From Pseudomonas peli (GTDB taxonomy: Bacteria; Pseudomonadota; Gammaproteobacteria; Pseudomonadales; Pseudomonadaceae), in assembly GCF_900099645.1 (NCBI RefSeq), contig NZ_FMTL01000005.1:62001-126000 (forward strand): DNA of 64,000 bases, given 5' to 3'. Under the pieces are notes generated by a model, which had not been told where the DNA came from, searched no databases, and was given only the letters and a program-made list of their open reading frames with translations. The stretch's first letter is position 1. Each line of letters opens with the position of its first letter. This document shows, in pieces, positions 1-8,302 of the stretch. Both the position numbers and the translations under genes were made by a program.

Positions 1-391
1 GTGGGTAGCGCTTGAGCAAGGCCTCGATACGCAGCATCTTCGCCGTGGCGTGGACCTTTTCCAGAATCTCGGCCTTGGTCACCCCAGCCTGACGCAGCGG
101 CGAAGCGATGTTCTCGAACACCGTCAGGGTCGGGTAATTGATGAACTGCTGATAAACCATGGAAACGTTGCGCTGGCGCACCGAGACATTGGTCATGTCC
201 GCGCCATTCATCAGGATGCGTCCGCTGGTGGGCTTGTCCAGGCCGGCCATCAGGCGCATCAGGCTGGTCTTTCCAGACAGCGTGCGCCCCAGCAGCACAT
301 TGAAGGAGCCGGGTTCGAAGCTCAGGCAGGCATCGTCGATATACAGCTGGTGATCAACGATCCGCGTGACATGCTCCAGGGTAAGTGACAT
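1..391 (-). CDS. ABC transporter ATP-binding protein, N-terminal part (cut by window edge)
   Basis: The first 130 residues of an ABC ATPase are visible, starting at the ATG at 391 with an AGGA ribosome site just upstream. The Walker A sequence GRTLSGKTS lies at residues 35-43 and the Q-loop region reads VYQQFINYP. The 'LSGKTS' form of Walker A is typical of ATPases that power glycerol, polyol or sugar uptake (the GlpS-like branch), so a polyol or sugar importer is the best guess. The signature motif and Walker B lie beyond the window. It is the first gene of an operon running leftward from a sigma-54 promoter and diverges from an AcoR-type activator. The substrate cannot be told from this fragment. 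Confidence 0.85.
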   Translation of the reverse strand, partial: MSLTLEHVTRIVDHQLYIDDACLSFEPGSFNVLLGRTLSGKTSLMRLMAGLDKPTSGRILMNGADMTNVSVRQRNVSMVYQQFINYPTLTVFENIASPLRQAGVTKAEILEKVHATAKMLRIEALLKRYP

Positions 392-427
392 GGGCAGTCC
401 TTTTTCTTGTTATCTGCCCAGTAACAA

Positions 428-443
428 GGCGAGTTCCGTGCCA
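428..443 (-). promoter_or_regulatory. Sigma-54 (-24/-12) promoter for the ABC operon
   Basis: On the minus strand the sequence reads TGGCACG-GAAC-TCGCC. It has the invariant GG and GC at the correct 10-nt separation and a perfect -24 box. Transcription would start near 417, about 25 nt before the ATG at 391. The divergent gene encodes a sigma-54 activator, which supports the assignment. Confidence 0.8.
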
Positions 444-517
444 ACCCGTTTCAGCGCCTGCAAACCATTGATTTAAAACAACTGCAGGTGAATTTAGGCA
501 ACCAGCCCCAACACCAC

Positions 518-577
518 TGAACACTTTTGAACAGTGCACAGTGAACAACTGAACAGTCACAGCGTTGACATTGAACA
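518..577. promoter_or_regulatory. Cluster of five TGAACA repeats, probable activator-binding region
   Basis: TGAACA occurs at 518, 528, 542, 550 and 572, all in the same orientation, within 60 bp. The cluster lies about 75-135 bp upstream of the -24 box of the minus-strand sigma-54 promoter, which is where enhancer-type activators bind. It is also just upstream of the activator gene, so autoregulation is possible. Binding by the neighbouring AcoR-like protein is inferred. Confidence 0.55.
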
Positions 578-651
578 GCCTTCGGCGACACTGCAGGAGC
601 CCGGCGCAGACCGTGGCCCATAACAACAAGAACCCGCGCGAGAGACCTGTC

Positions 652-2523
652 ATGGCTGACACTGTCACTGCCCTGCCTCACGAGACCATCATCCAGGACT
701 CCTGGACACGCTGCCGTGACTACGGTCTGACCCACCAGAGCACCCCGATTTTCAGCCAGCCCGAGCGCGGTGAAGTCAGCGCGCTTCTGGAAAGCCAGCA
801 TGCTCTGGTGCACACCACCCACAAGGAAGTGCTGCCCTACTACGGCACCATCCTGGCCAACTCCAATTGCCTGATCATGCTGGCCGACCACCAAGGTCAG
901 GTGCTGCAGTCCTGGGGCGACCAACGCTTTATCGAACCGAGCCGCGCCGCCGGCTTTGTCGCCGGAGCCACCTGGCTGGAGCGTTACACCGGCACCAATG
1001 CCATCGGCACCGCCCTGAGCTGCGGCCAGGCGGTTCATATTCAGCACGATGAGCATTTCCTCAAAGCCAACCGCTTTATGACCGGCTCGGCCTCGCCGAT
1101 TTTTGACGAGCAGCGTCAGATGATTGCGGTGCTGGATGTGTCGAGCGACAGCTACCTGCCGCCCTCGCACACCCTGGGCATGGTCAAGATGATGAGCCAG
1201 TCGGTGGAGAACCGCCTGATTCTCAACCTGTTCCAGCAGCGCTACTTTCAGCTGAGTTTCAACACCAGCCTGGATAACCTCAGCAGCCCCTGGGCCGGAC
1301 TGTTGATTTTCGATGAGCAAGGCCAGGTGGTATCCGCCAATCGGCGTGCCGACAGCCTTTTGGGTGTAGGCCTGGCCCAGGTGAATATCGAAAACCTGTT
1401 CGACGTACCGCTGCAGCAACTGCTCAACCAGCCTGAGGCGCTGCCATTCAACCTGCGCGCCAGCGGGCGCTTTCGCTTTCACGCGCAAATCAAACGCCCG
1501 CAGCAGCCTTCGCCAATTCAGGCCCGCGACTTTCGCCCCACCCAACAGCCACCCGCCAGTGCCACAAGCAACCACTTCACCCTGGCATCGCTCAACCTTG
1601 GGGACCCGCGCGTCGATAAAGCGGTGCGCCAAGCCGAGCGCCTACTGGAAAAAGACATTCCGATCCTGGTGCATGGCGAAACCGGGGTCGGCAAGGAGGT
1701 TTTCGTCAAAGCTCTGCATCACGCCAGCTCGCGCGCCAACCAGGCCTTTATCGCAGTCAACTGCGCGGCAATCCCAGCCGAGCTGGTGGAGTCCGAGCTG
1801 TTTGGCTATGAAAAAGGCGCGTTTACCGGGGCCAACCAGAAAGGCAGCATCGGTCTGATTCGCAAGGCCCATAAAGGCACGCTATTTCTCGACGAAGTCG
1901 GCGATATGCCGCTGCGCGTGCAGGCCCGTCTGCTGCGGGTATTGCAGGAACGCTGCGTACAACCGCTGGGTAGCAGTGAGCTGTACCCGGTAGATATCCG
2001 TCTGATCTCGGCCACCAACCGCCCACTGCGCCAGGATGTGGAAAGCGGGCTATTTCGCCAGGACCTCTACTACCGCATCAGCGGCCTCAATCTGGAGCTG
2101 CCGCCGCTGCGTGAACGCACCGACAAGGCCGCCATGGTCCAGCGCATCTGGGATTACCACCGCGAACCGCAGCAATGGGCGGGACTGAGTCATGAGGTGC
2201 TGAGCCTGTTCGAGCGTCACCCGTGGCCCGGCAACCTGCGCCAACTGAGCAGCGTCTTGCAGATTGCCCTGGCCATGGCCGATGACCAGCAGATCCGCGC
2301 CGAACATCTGCCGGATGATTTCTTTGCCGATTTGCAGCCAGCAGCTGCGCAAATAGCCGCCACGCAAACGCCACCGCCACCTTTGGCCAGCACCAGCGCG
2401 GATGATCTGGCCAGCCAGTACCAGGCCTGCGGCGGCAATATCTCGCACCTGGCGCGCAGCCTAGGGGTCAGCCGCAACACACTGTACAAACGCTTACGGG
2501 AAACAGGGCTGACGGCGCGCTAG
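652..2523 (+). CDS. AcoR-like sigma-54-dependent transcriptional activator
   Basis: A 623-residue enhancer-binding protein. An N-terminal sensory region with a GAF-like part covers roughly residues 1-310. The AAA+ domain follows, with Walker A GETGVGKE near 342, the sigma-54 contact loop GAFTGA near 389, and Walker B FLDEVGD near 411. A Fis-type helix-turn-helix ends the protein (about 594-618). The ATG at 652 is preferred over an upstream in-frame ATG at 565, because homologues start near the 'HETIIQDSWTRC' segment and a purine-rich site (GAGAGA) precedes it. AcoR-type proteins usually sense small metabolites such as acetoin or alcohols. It probably activates the divergent ABC operon. The ligand is unknown. 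Confidence 0.9.
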   Translation: MADTVTALPHETIIQDSWTRCRDYGLTHQSTPIFSQPERGEVSALLESQHALVHTTHKEVLPYYGTILANSNCLIMLADHQGQVLQSWGDQRFIEPSRAAGFVAGATWLERYTGTNAIGTALSCGQAVHIQHDEHFLKANRFMTGSASPIFDEQRQMIAVLDVSSDSYLPPSHTLGMVKMMSQSVENRLILNLFQQRYFQLSFNTSLDNLSSPWAGLLIFDEQGQVVSANRRADSLLGVGLAQVNIENLFDVPLQQLLNQPEALPFNLRASGRFRFHAQIKRPQQPSPIQARDFRPTQQPPASATSNHFTLASLNLGDPRVDKAVRQAERLLEKDIPILVHGETGVGKEVFVKALHHASSRANQAFIAVNCAAIPAELVESELFGYEKGAFTGANQKGSIGLIRKAHKGTLFLDEVGDMPLRVQARLLRVLQERCVQPLGSSELYPVDIRLISATNRPLRQDVESGLFRQDLYYRISGLNLELPPLRERTDKAAMVQRIWDYHREPQQWAGLSHEVLSLFERHPWPGNLRQLSSVLQIALAMADDQQIRAEHLPDDFFADLQPAAAQIAATQTPPPPLASTSADDLASQYQACGGNISHLARSLGVSRNTLYKRLRETGLTAR

Positions 2524-2708
2524 ATTAGGTCGTAGCTCTTGTAACACCGGCCCTGAACCAGCCTTCTCAACCTGACATGGACTTATACAGCCCAGATAGG
2601 GTCGAACCCATTAGGTAGCCTTTACGGGTCCGCACTGCGCTCACCCGTGCCCTCTCTCTTCCAGCACCGCCACCAGGCTCATCCTTCCCCTTCGCGAGCC
2701 AAAACCTA

Positions 2709-3608
2709 ATGCGTTATCCCGCAACTCCAACAGACGCTTTTGCGCGAAGCGCGCCATTGGCCTGCGCCTTAATCAGCATGCTGCTGTTGAGCGCCTGCGG
2801 CAGCATTGCACCGCCACAAGCAAACCCCGAGATTGAACCGATACGTTTTCTCCTGAGTTTCGATGACGGCCCAAGCGGCAATACCCGCGACAATCCAACC
2901 GAACAGATTCTCGACACCCTGGCAGACAACCCAATCCAGCCAGGGATCAAGGCGCTGTTCTTTGTCCAAACCCGCGCCGTAGCAGCTGGCGGCAGCGTTC
3001 ACGGCCAGACGCTACTTCAGCGCCAGCAACGAGAGGGCCACCTGCTGGGTTTTCACACGGCAACTCCAGGCCATGCCAACCACCGCTTCCTCAGCCCGGA
3101 AGCGTTGCAACAATCGCTGGCAAACGGTGTAGCCGACCTGACCGTCATCAGTGGCACGGCGCCGCGCCTGGTGCGACCACCCTTCTGGAACTACGACGAG
3201 CGCACATTCGCCGCCTACCAGACGCACGGTCTGCGCATACTGCTAACCGATTTGAGCGCCAACGATGGCAAGACCTGGGGCATCAATGGCAGCCTGCGCC
3301 GGCGCAGTAACCTGCGTGACCAGCTGGCGCGGGCCGCGCAGCAGATCAGCGTCGGTGCCTTGCCGGCAGTCGATGGGGTGATACCCGTAGTCGTGACCTT
3401 CCACGACCTCAACCCCTACACCGCACGGCATATGCAGGAATACCTGCAAATTCTTCTGGATGTGGCCGCAGATGTGGGTCTGGCCACCGATAAACAGCCG
3501 TTCTATGGCCAACGTGATGCCCTGCAACGTGCTGCATTAAGACGCGCCCTCGGCGACCCACAGCAGTACGCTCGGCTGCCGGGCCTGTGGAACTGGCTGT
3601 GGAACTAG
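2709..3608 (+). CDS. Polysaccharide deacetylase family lipoprotein (NodB homology)
   Basis: A 299-residue protein with a lipoprotein signal (LLLSAC, lipid-modified Cys30), so it is probably anchored in an envelope membrane. The NodB-type motifs are in order: SFDDGPS (about 50-56) with the catalytic and metal-binding Asp pair, a His-rich stretch FHTATPGHANH, and RPPFWNYD. The family removes acetyl groups from N-acetylated sugars in polysaccharides or peptidoglycan using a divalent metal. The gene stands alone, 185 bp after the activator gene, and ends in a bidirectional terminator shared with cysS. Its substrate is not indicated by the neighbours. Confidence 0.85.
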   Translation: MRYPATPTDAFARSAPLACALISMLLLSACGSIAPPQANPEIEPIRFLLSFDDGPSGNTRDNPTEQILDTLADNPIQPGIKALFFVQTRAVAAGGSVHGQTLLQRQQREGHLLGFHTATPGHANHRFLSPEALQQSLANGVADLTVISGTAPRLVRPPFWNYDERTFAAYQTHGLRILLTDLSANDGKTWGINGSLRRRSNLRDQLARAAQQISVGALPAVDGVIPVVVTFHDLNPYTARHMQEYLQILLDVAADVGLATDKQPFYGQRDALQRAALRRALGDPQQYARLPGLWNWLWN

Positions 3609-3623
3609 CAAACCGTACGCAAT

Positions 3624-3652
3624 AAAAAAGGCCGCTCGAAAGCGGCCTTTTT
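3624..3652. terminator. Bidirectional intrinsic terminator (deacetylase / cysS)
   Basis: A perfect hairpin, AAAAAGGCCGCT-cgaa-AGCGGCCTTTTT. It has a T run on both sides and serves the two convergent genes. Confidence 0.9.
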
Positions 3653-3666
3653 ATACAGCAATCAAT

Positions 3667-5049
3667 CTAGTCCGCCAGGCGCCAGGTAGTAGCGCCCTTA
3701 CCGTCTTCCAGTACCACGCCCATGGCGGTGATCTGGTCGCGGATACGGTCTGACTCGCCCCAATTCTTCTCGGCACGGGCCTGCAGGCGTGCAGCAATCA
3801 ATGCCTCCACCTCGGCAGCATCGACCTTACCGGCAGCACCGGCCTGCAGGAATGCTTCAGGCTCCAGCTGCAACACACCCAGCACCCCAGCCAATTCCTT
3901 CAAGCGCGCGGCTAAGCCAGCAGCGGCCTGCAGATCGGTTTCACGCAGACGATTGATCTCACGGGCCATTTCGAACAGCACGGCGCAGGCTTCTGGCGAG
4001 TTGAAGTCATCGTCCATGGCCGCCGCAAAGCGCTCGAAAAAGGCATCACCGCCAGCCGGTGCAGCATCAGGCAGGCCCTTGAGCGCGTTATAGAAGCGCT
4101 CAAGAGCGCCCTTGGCTTCGCGCAGGCTGTCTTCGGAGTAGTTGATTGCACTGCGGTAGTGGCTGGACACCAGCAGGTAGCGCACCACTTCCGGGTGATA
4201 TTTTTCCAGCACCTCACGAATGGTGAAGAAGTTGCCCAGGGACTTGGACATCTTCTCGCCGTCCACGCGCACCGCGCCGGCGTGCATCCAGGCGTTGGCG
4301 TAGAGCTTGCCGGTGGCCGCCTCACTCTGTGCAATCTCGTTTTCGTGGTGCGGGAACACCAGATCAGGGCCGCCGCCATGAATGTCGAAGGTCTCGCCCA
4401 AGCAGCAAGTCGACATTACCGAGCACTCGATATGCCAGCCCGGACGACCGGCGCCCCATGGCGACTCCCAGCTCGGTTCGCCCGGCTTGACGCCCTTCCA
4501 CAGCACGAAATCCAGCGGGTCCTGCTTGGCTTCATCAACTTCGATGCGCGCGCCGATCTTCAGGTCTTCGATCTTCTTGCGCGACAGCTTGCCGTAACCG
4601 ACGAACTTGCCGACCCGGTAATACACGTCACCATTGCCGGGCGCGTAGGCAAAACCCTTGTCGATCAAGGTCTGGATCATCTGGTGCATGCCGGCGATAT
4701 GGCTGGTGGCACGCGGTTCCTGATCCGGACGCAGCACATTCAGGCGTGCTTCGTCCTCATGCATGGCCGCGATCATGCGCTCGACCAGCGCTTCAAACGG
4801 CTCACCGTTGTCATTGGCACGTTTGATGATCTTGTCGTCGATGTCGGTGATATTACGCACGTAGGTCACGTCATAGCCGCGATGGCGCAGCCAGCGAGTC
4901 ACCACATCAAACGCCACCATCACCCGCGCGTGACCGATATGACAGAAGTCGTAAACCGTCATGCCGCACACATACATGCGCACCTGGTTACCCACCAGCG
5001 GTTTGAAGACGTCTTTGCTTTTGGTCAGCGTGTTGTAGATCGAGAGCAT
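3667..5049 (-). CDS. cysS: Cysteinyl-tRNA synthetase
   Basis: A 460-residue class I synthetase that charges tRNA-Cys. The HIGH motif (CHIGHARV) is at 37-40, the zinc ligand Cys28 sits in YVCGMTVYD, and KMSKS is near 267. The C-terminal part is the usual helical anticodon-binding region. The ATG at 5049 (MLSIYNTL) has an AAGGAA ribosome site and matches the family length; an upstream in-frame start would add 11 unlike residues. It is the second gene after glnS (63-bp gap), as in other pseudomonads. Confidence 0.98.
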   Translation of the reverse strand: MLSIYNTLTKSKDVFKPLVGNQVRMYVCGMTVYDFCHIGHARVMVAFDVVTRWLRHRGYDVTYVRNITDIDDKIIKRANDNGEPFEALVERMIAAMHEDEARLNVLRPDQEPRATSHIAGMHQMIQTLIDKGFAYAPGNGDVYYRVGKFVGYGKLSRKKIEDLKIGARIEVDEAKQDPLDFVLWKGVKPGEPSWESPWGAGRPGWHIECSVMSTCCLGETFDIHGGGPDLVFPHHENEIAQSEAATGKLYANAWMHAGAVRVDGEKMSKSLGNFFTIREVLEKYHPEVVRYLLVSSHYRSAINYSEDSLREAKGALERFYNALKGLPDAAPAGGDAFFERFAAAMDDDFNSPEACAVLFEMAREINRLRETDLQAAAGLAARLKELAGVLGVLQLEPEAFLQAGAAGKVDAAEVEALIAARLQARAEKNWGESDRIRDQITAMGVVLEDGKGATTWRLAD

Positions 5050-5112
5050 CGGAGTTCCTTGGAAAACCAAGGGCCAGCGCACTGGCCCGGTTCTAATCAG
5101 AGCGACGGGGCC

Positions 5113-6777
5113 TTAGGCCCAGGAATCGCGCAGCGTTACGGTACGGTTGAATACCGGCGCACCCGGTTTGCTGTCCTTGATATCGGCGCAGAAATAGCCT
5201 TCGCGCTCGAACTGGAAGCGCTCTTCCGGCGCAGCCTCAGCCAACGATGGCTCGGCGCGACAGCCCTTGAGCACCAACAACGAATCCGGGTTGATATTGT
5301 CGAGGAAGCTGCCGCCCTCTTCGTCCTTCTCCGGGTTGGCGGAGCGGAACAGGCGGTCGTACAGGCGCACTTCGCACTCAACGCTTTCAGCCGCCGGCAC
5401 CCAGTGAATCACGCCCTTGACCTTACGGCCTTCAGGGTTCTTGCCCAGGGTGTTTTCGTCGTAGCTGCAGCGCAGTTCGACGATAGTGCCGTCGGCATCC
5501 TTGATCGCTTCGTCAGCACGAATCACATAGCTGCCACGCAGACGCGCTTCGCCACCGGGAACCAGACGCTTGAAGCCGTCTGGCGGGGTTTCTTCAAAGT
5601 CACCGGCGTCGATATAGATCTCGCGGCTGAACGGCAATACACGAACGCCCATATCCTGCTTGGGATGGCGCGGCAGTTCCAGATTCTCGACCTTGCCTTC
5701 CGGATAATTGGTGATCACCACTTTCAGCGGCTTGAGCACGCACATGGCGCGGCCTGCGTTGGCATCCAGGTCATCACGGATGGCGAACTCGAGCATGCCC
5801 ACATCGACCACGCCGCCGGCGCGGTTGACGCCGATCATGTCGCAGAAAGTGCGAATCGAAGCCGGGGTATAACCACGGCGGCGGAAGCCGGACAGGGTCG
5901 ACATGCGCGGGTCGTCCCAACCATTGACGTGGTTTTCGTCGACCAACTGCTTGAGCTTGCGCTTGCTGGTGATGGTGTAGTTGAGGTTCAGCCGGGCGAA
6001 CTCGTACTGACGCGGCTGCGCCGGCACCGGCAGTTGCGCGAGAAACCACTCGTACAGCGGGCGGTGGTCTTCAAACTCCAGGGTGCAGATCGAGTGGGTG
6101 ATGCCTTCAATGGCGTCCGACTGACCGTGGGTGAAGTCATAGCTCGGGTAGATGCACCACTTGTCGCCCGTCTGGTGGTGATGAGCGTGGCGAATGCGGT
6201 ACAGAATCGGGTCGCGCAGGTTGATGTTCGGCGAGGCCATATCGATTTTCGCGCGCAGCGAACGGGCGCCATCGGCGAATTCACCAGCTTTCATGCGGGC
6301 GAACAGATCGAGGTTTTCCTCGACGCTGCGCTCACGAAACGGGCTGTTCTTGCCCGGCTCAGTGAGGTTGCCGCGGTAGGCGCGCATTTCTTCGACATTC
6401 AAGTCGCAGACAAAGGCCTTACCCGCCTTGATCAGTTCAATGGCCCAGGCATGCAGCTGGTCGAAATAATTGGAGGCATAACGCTCCTCGCCCGCCCACT
6501 GAAAGCCCAGCCACTGCACGTCGCTCTTGATCGCGTCGATGTATTCCTGGTCTTCCTTGGCCGGGTTGGTGTCATCAAAGCGCAGGTTGCACTCGCCACC
6601 AAACTCCTTGGCCAGGCCGAAGTTCAGGCAAATCGACTTGGCGTGACCGATGTGCAGGTAGCCATTGGGCTCCGGCGGAAAGCGGGTAATAATCTTCGCG
6701 TGTTTGCCAGCATCCAGGTCAGCCTGGACGATAGGACGAAGAAAGTTGGCGGCGGCGACAGTTTCTGGCTTGCTCAT
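5113..6777 (-). CDS. glnS: Glutaminyl-tRNA synthetase
   Basis: A 554-residue class I synthetase charging tRNA-Gln. HIGH is at 42-45 (YLHIGHAKS), and a KMSKS-type loop appears as TSKRKL. The two beta-barrel anticodon-binding domains occupy the C-terminal 200 residues. AAGGA precedes the start codon. It diverges from ppiB and is followed by cysS, probably in one transcript. Confidence 0.98.
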   Translation of the reverse strand: MSKPETVAAANFLRPIVQADLDAGKHAKIITRFPPEPNGYLHIGHAKSICLNFGLAKEFGGECNLRFDDTNPAKEDQEYIDAIKSDVQWLGFQWAGEERYASNYFDQLHAWAIELIKAGKAFVCDLNVEEMRAYRGNLTEPGKNSPFRERSVEENLDLFARMKAGEFADGARSLRAKIDMASPNINLRDPILYRIRHAHHHQTGDKWCIYPSYDFTHGQSDAIEGITHSICTLEFEDHRPLYEWFLAQLPVPAQPRQYEFARLNLNYTITSKRKLKQLVDENHVNGWDDPRMSTLSGFRRRGYTPASIRTFCDMIGVNRAGGVVDVGMLEFAIRDDLDANAGRAMCVLKPLKVVITNYPEGKVENLELPRHPKQDMGVRVLPFSREIYIDAGDFEETPPDGFKRLVPGGEARLRGSYVIRADEAIKDADGTIVELRCSYDENTLGKNPEGRKVKGVIHWVPAAESVECEVRLYDRLFRSANPEKDEEGGSFLDNINPDSLLVLKGCRAEPSLAEAAPEERFQFEREGYFCADIKDSKPGAPVFNRTVTLRDSWA

Positions 6778-6983
6778 GGGGTCCTTAGCGAGTGCGAGGC
6801 GCGGCTCAGAACCGGTTCGCGTGCACCAGGCAACGCGTCAACAGGCTCTCAGGGTAGGCCGACTTATACAAAGCGCTTATCATAGCCGAAGCTGTCAACC
6901 CCCTGACAGGCCCAAGAACCGCTGCAACGCCCTTTGCTGGAAATTCAGCGGCTCACGGATTTATCGACAGAGCGATTACCTAC

Positions 6984-7478
6984 ATGATCAAGCTGCACAC
7001 CAACCACGGCGTTATCACCCTCAACTTGTTCGAAGACAAAGCCCCGGAAACCGTGGCCAACTTCAAGCAGTACGTCAAAGAAGGTCATTACGACAACACC
7101 GTTTTCCACCGCGTGATCAGCAACTTCATGATCCAGGGCGGCGGTTTTGAGCCGGGCATGAAGCAGAAAACCACCCGCGCCCCGATCAAGAACGAAGCCA
7201 ACAACGGCGTCGCCAACAAGATCGGCACCGTGGCCATGGCCCGTACCATGGAGCCGCATTCGGCCTCCGCGCAGTTCTTTATCAACGTGGGTGACAACAG
7301 CTTCCTTAACCACAGCGCACCAACCGTACAAGGCTGGGGCTATGCGGTGTTCGGTGAAGTGGTCGAAGGCATGGACGTGGTCAACGCCATCAAGGCCGTT
7401 GCCACCACCAGCAAATCCGGCCACCAGGATGTACCGGTTGAGGACGTGATCATCGAGCGTGCCGAGATCGTTGAGTGA
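6984..7478 (+). CDS. ppiB: Peptidyl-prolyl cis-trans isomerase B (cyclophilin)
   Basis: A 164-residue cytoplasmic cyclophilin that catalyses proline isomerisation during folding. It has no signal peptide, which separates it from periplasmic PpiA. Active-site segments are present: FHRVISNFMIQGGG, then SASAQFFIN, then VFGEVVEGMDVV. It diverges from glnS, and its stop codon overlaps the lpxH start by 4 bases, so the two are translationally coupled. Confidence 0.96.
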   Translation: MIKLHTNHGVITLNLFEDKAPETVANFKQYVKEGHYDNTVFHRVISNFMIQGGGFEPGMKQKTTRAPIKNEANNGVANKIGTVAMARTMEPHSASAQFFINVGDNSFLNHSAPTVQGWGYAVFGEVVEGMDVVNAIKAVATTSKSGHQDVPVEDVIIERAEIVE

Positions 7479-8203
7479 TCTTACTGATCTCCGACCTGCA
7501 TCTTGAACAGGAGCGCCCGGACATCAGCCGGACGTTCCTGCATTTCCTCCAGACGCGCGCGACCCAGGCTGAGGCGCTGTATATCCTCGGCGACTTCTTT
7601 GAAGTGTGGATCGGCGACGATGCCATCACCCCCTTTCAACGTTCGATTGCCCAAGCCCTGCGCCAACTCAGCGAGCGCGGTACACGCATCTATCTGATGC
7701 ATGGCAATCGCGATTTTCTGCTCGGCAAGGCCTTCTGCCGTGAAGCCGGCTGCACCCTGCTGCCCGATCCCAGCGTGATCGAACTGAATGGCGAACCCGT
7801 GTTGCTGATGCACGGCGACAGTCTGTGCACTCAGGACATCGGCTATATGAAGCTGCGCCGCTGGCTGCGCAACCCGATTTCGCTGTTTATCCTGCGCAAC
7901 CTGCCGCTCAGCACCCGACAAAAACTGGCGCGCAAGCTGCGCAATGAAAGCCGCACGCAAACGCGGATGAAAGCCAGCGAGATTGTCGACGTCACCCCGG
8001 AAGAAGCGCCGCGCATCATGGCCGAGCACGGCGTACGCACGCTGATTCATGGCCACACCCATCGCCCCGCCACTCATCAACTGCAGGTTAACGGCCACGC
8101 GGCGCAACGAATTGTGCTGGGCGACTGGGATAAGCAGGGCTGGGCACTGCAGATCGACAGCCAAGGCTTGCAGCAAAGTGCCTTCGATCTTGATCCTGCA
8201 TGA
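7475..8203 (+). CDS. lpxH: UDP-2,3-diacylglucosamine diphosphatase
   Basis: A 242-residue metallophosphoesterase of lipid A synthesis that releases UMP from UDP-2,3-diacylglucosamine to give lipid X. The metal-binding motifs are DLHL (Asp7, His9), GD (Asp40), the LpxH-type GNRDF (78-81) and a late HGHTHRP. It starts with GTG inside the ppiB stop (GTGA overlap). The length matches the E. coli enzyme. The pairing ppiB-lpxH is conserved in the genus. Confidence 0.96.
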   Translation: MILLISDLHLEQERPDISRTFLHFLQTRATQAEALYILGDFFEVWIGDDAITPFQRSIAQALRQLSERGTRIYLMHGNRDFLLGKAFCREAGCTLLPDPSVIELNGEPVLLMHGDSLCTQDIGYMKLRRWLRNPISLFILRNLPLSTRQKLARKLRNESRTQTRMKASEIVDVTPEEAPRIMAEHGVRTLIHGHTHRPATHQLQVNGHAAQRIVLGDWDKQGWALQIDSQGLQQSAFDLDPA

Positions 8204-8302
8204 AACTTTGACGGCGCGCACAAAGCGCTGATCGCCCCCACTTGACGGACGATTCGCCGATCATCAGCATCAGCGACCTCAAAACGCCATCAGGGACCGA
8301 TC

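Noticed and set aside
451..1632. 393-codon frame on the minus strand across the activator gene
   Set aside because: It lies over the AcoR-like coding region and the promoter repeats; no family resemblance.
4159..6885. Open frame of about 900 codons on the plus strand opposite cysS and glnS
   Set aside because: It is antisense to two certain genes, crosses their boundary, and its translation is His/Ala/Val/Arg-rich with no domain. Such mirror frames are common in GC-rich DNA.
6890..6983. TTGACA on the minus strand as a glnS promoter
   Set aside because: The -35-like box at 6894-6899 has no -10 at a proper distance; the nearest TATGAT is only 8 bp away.
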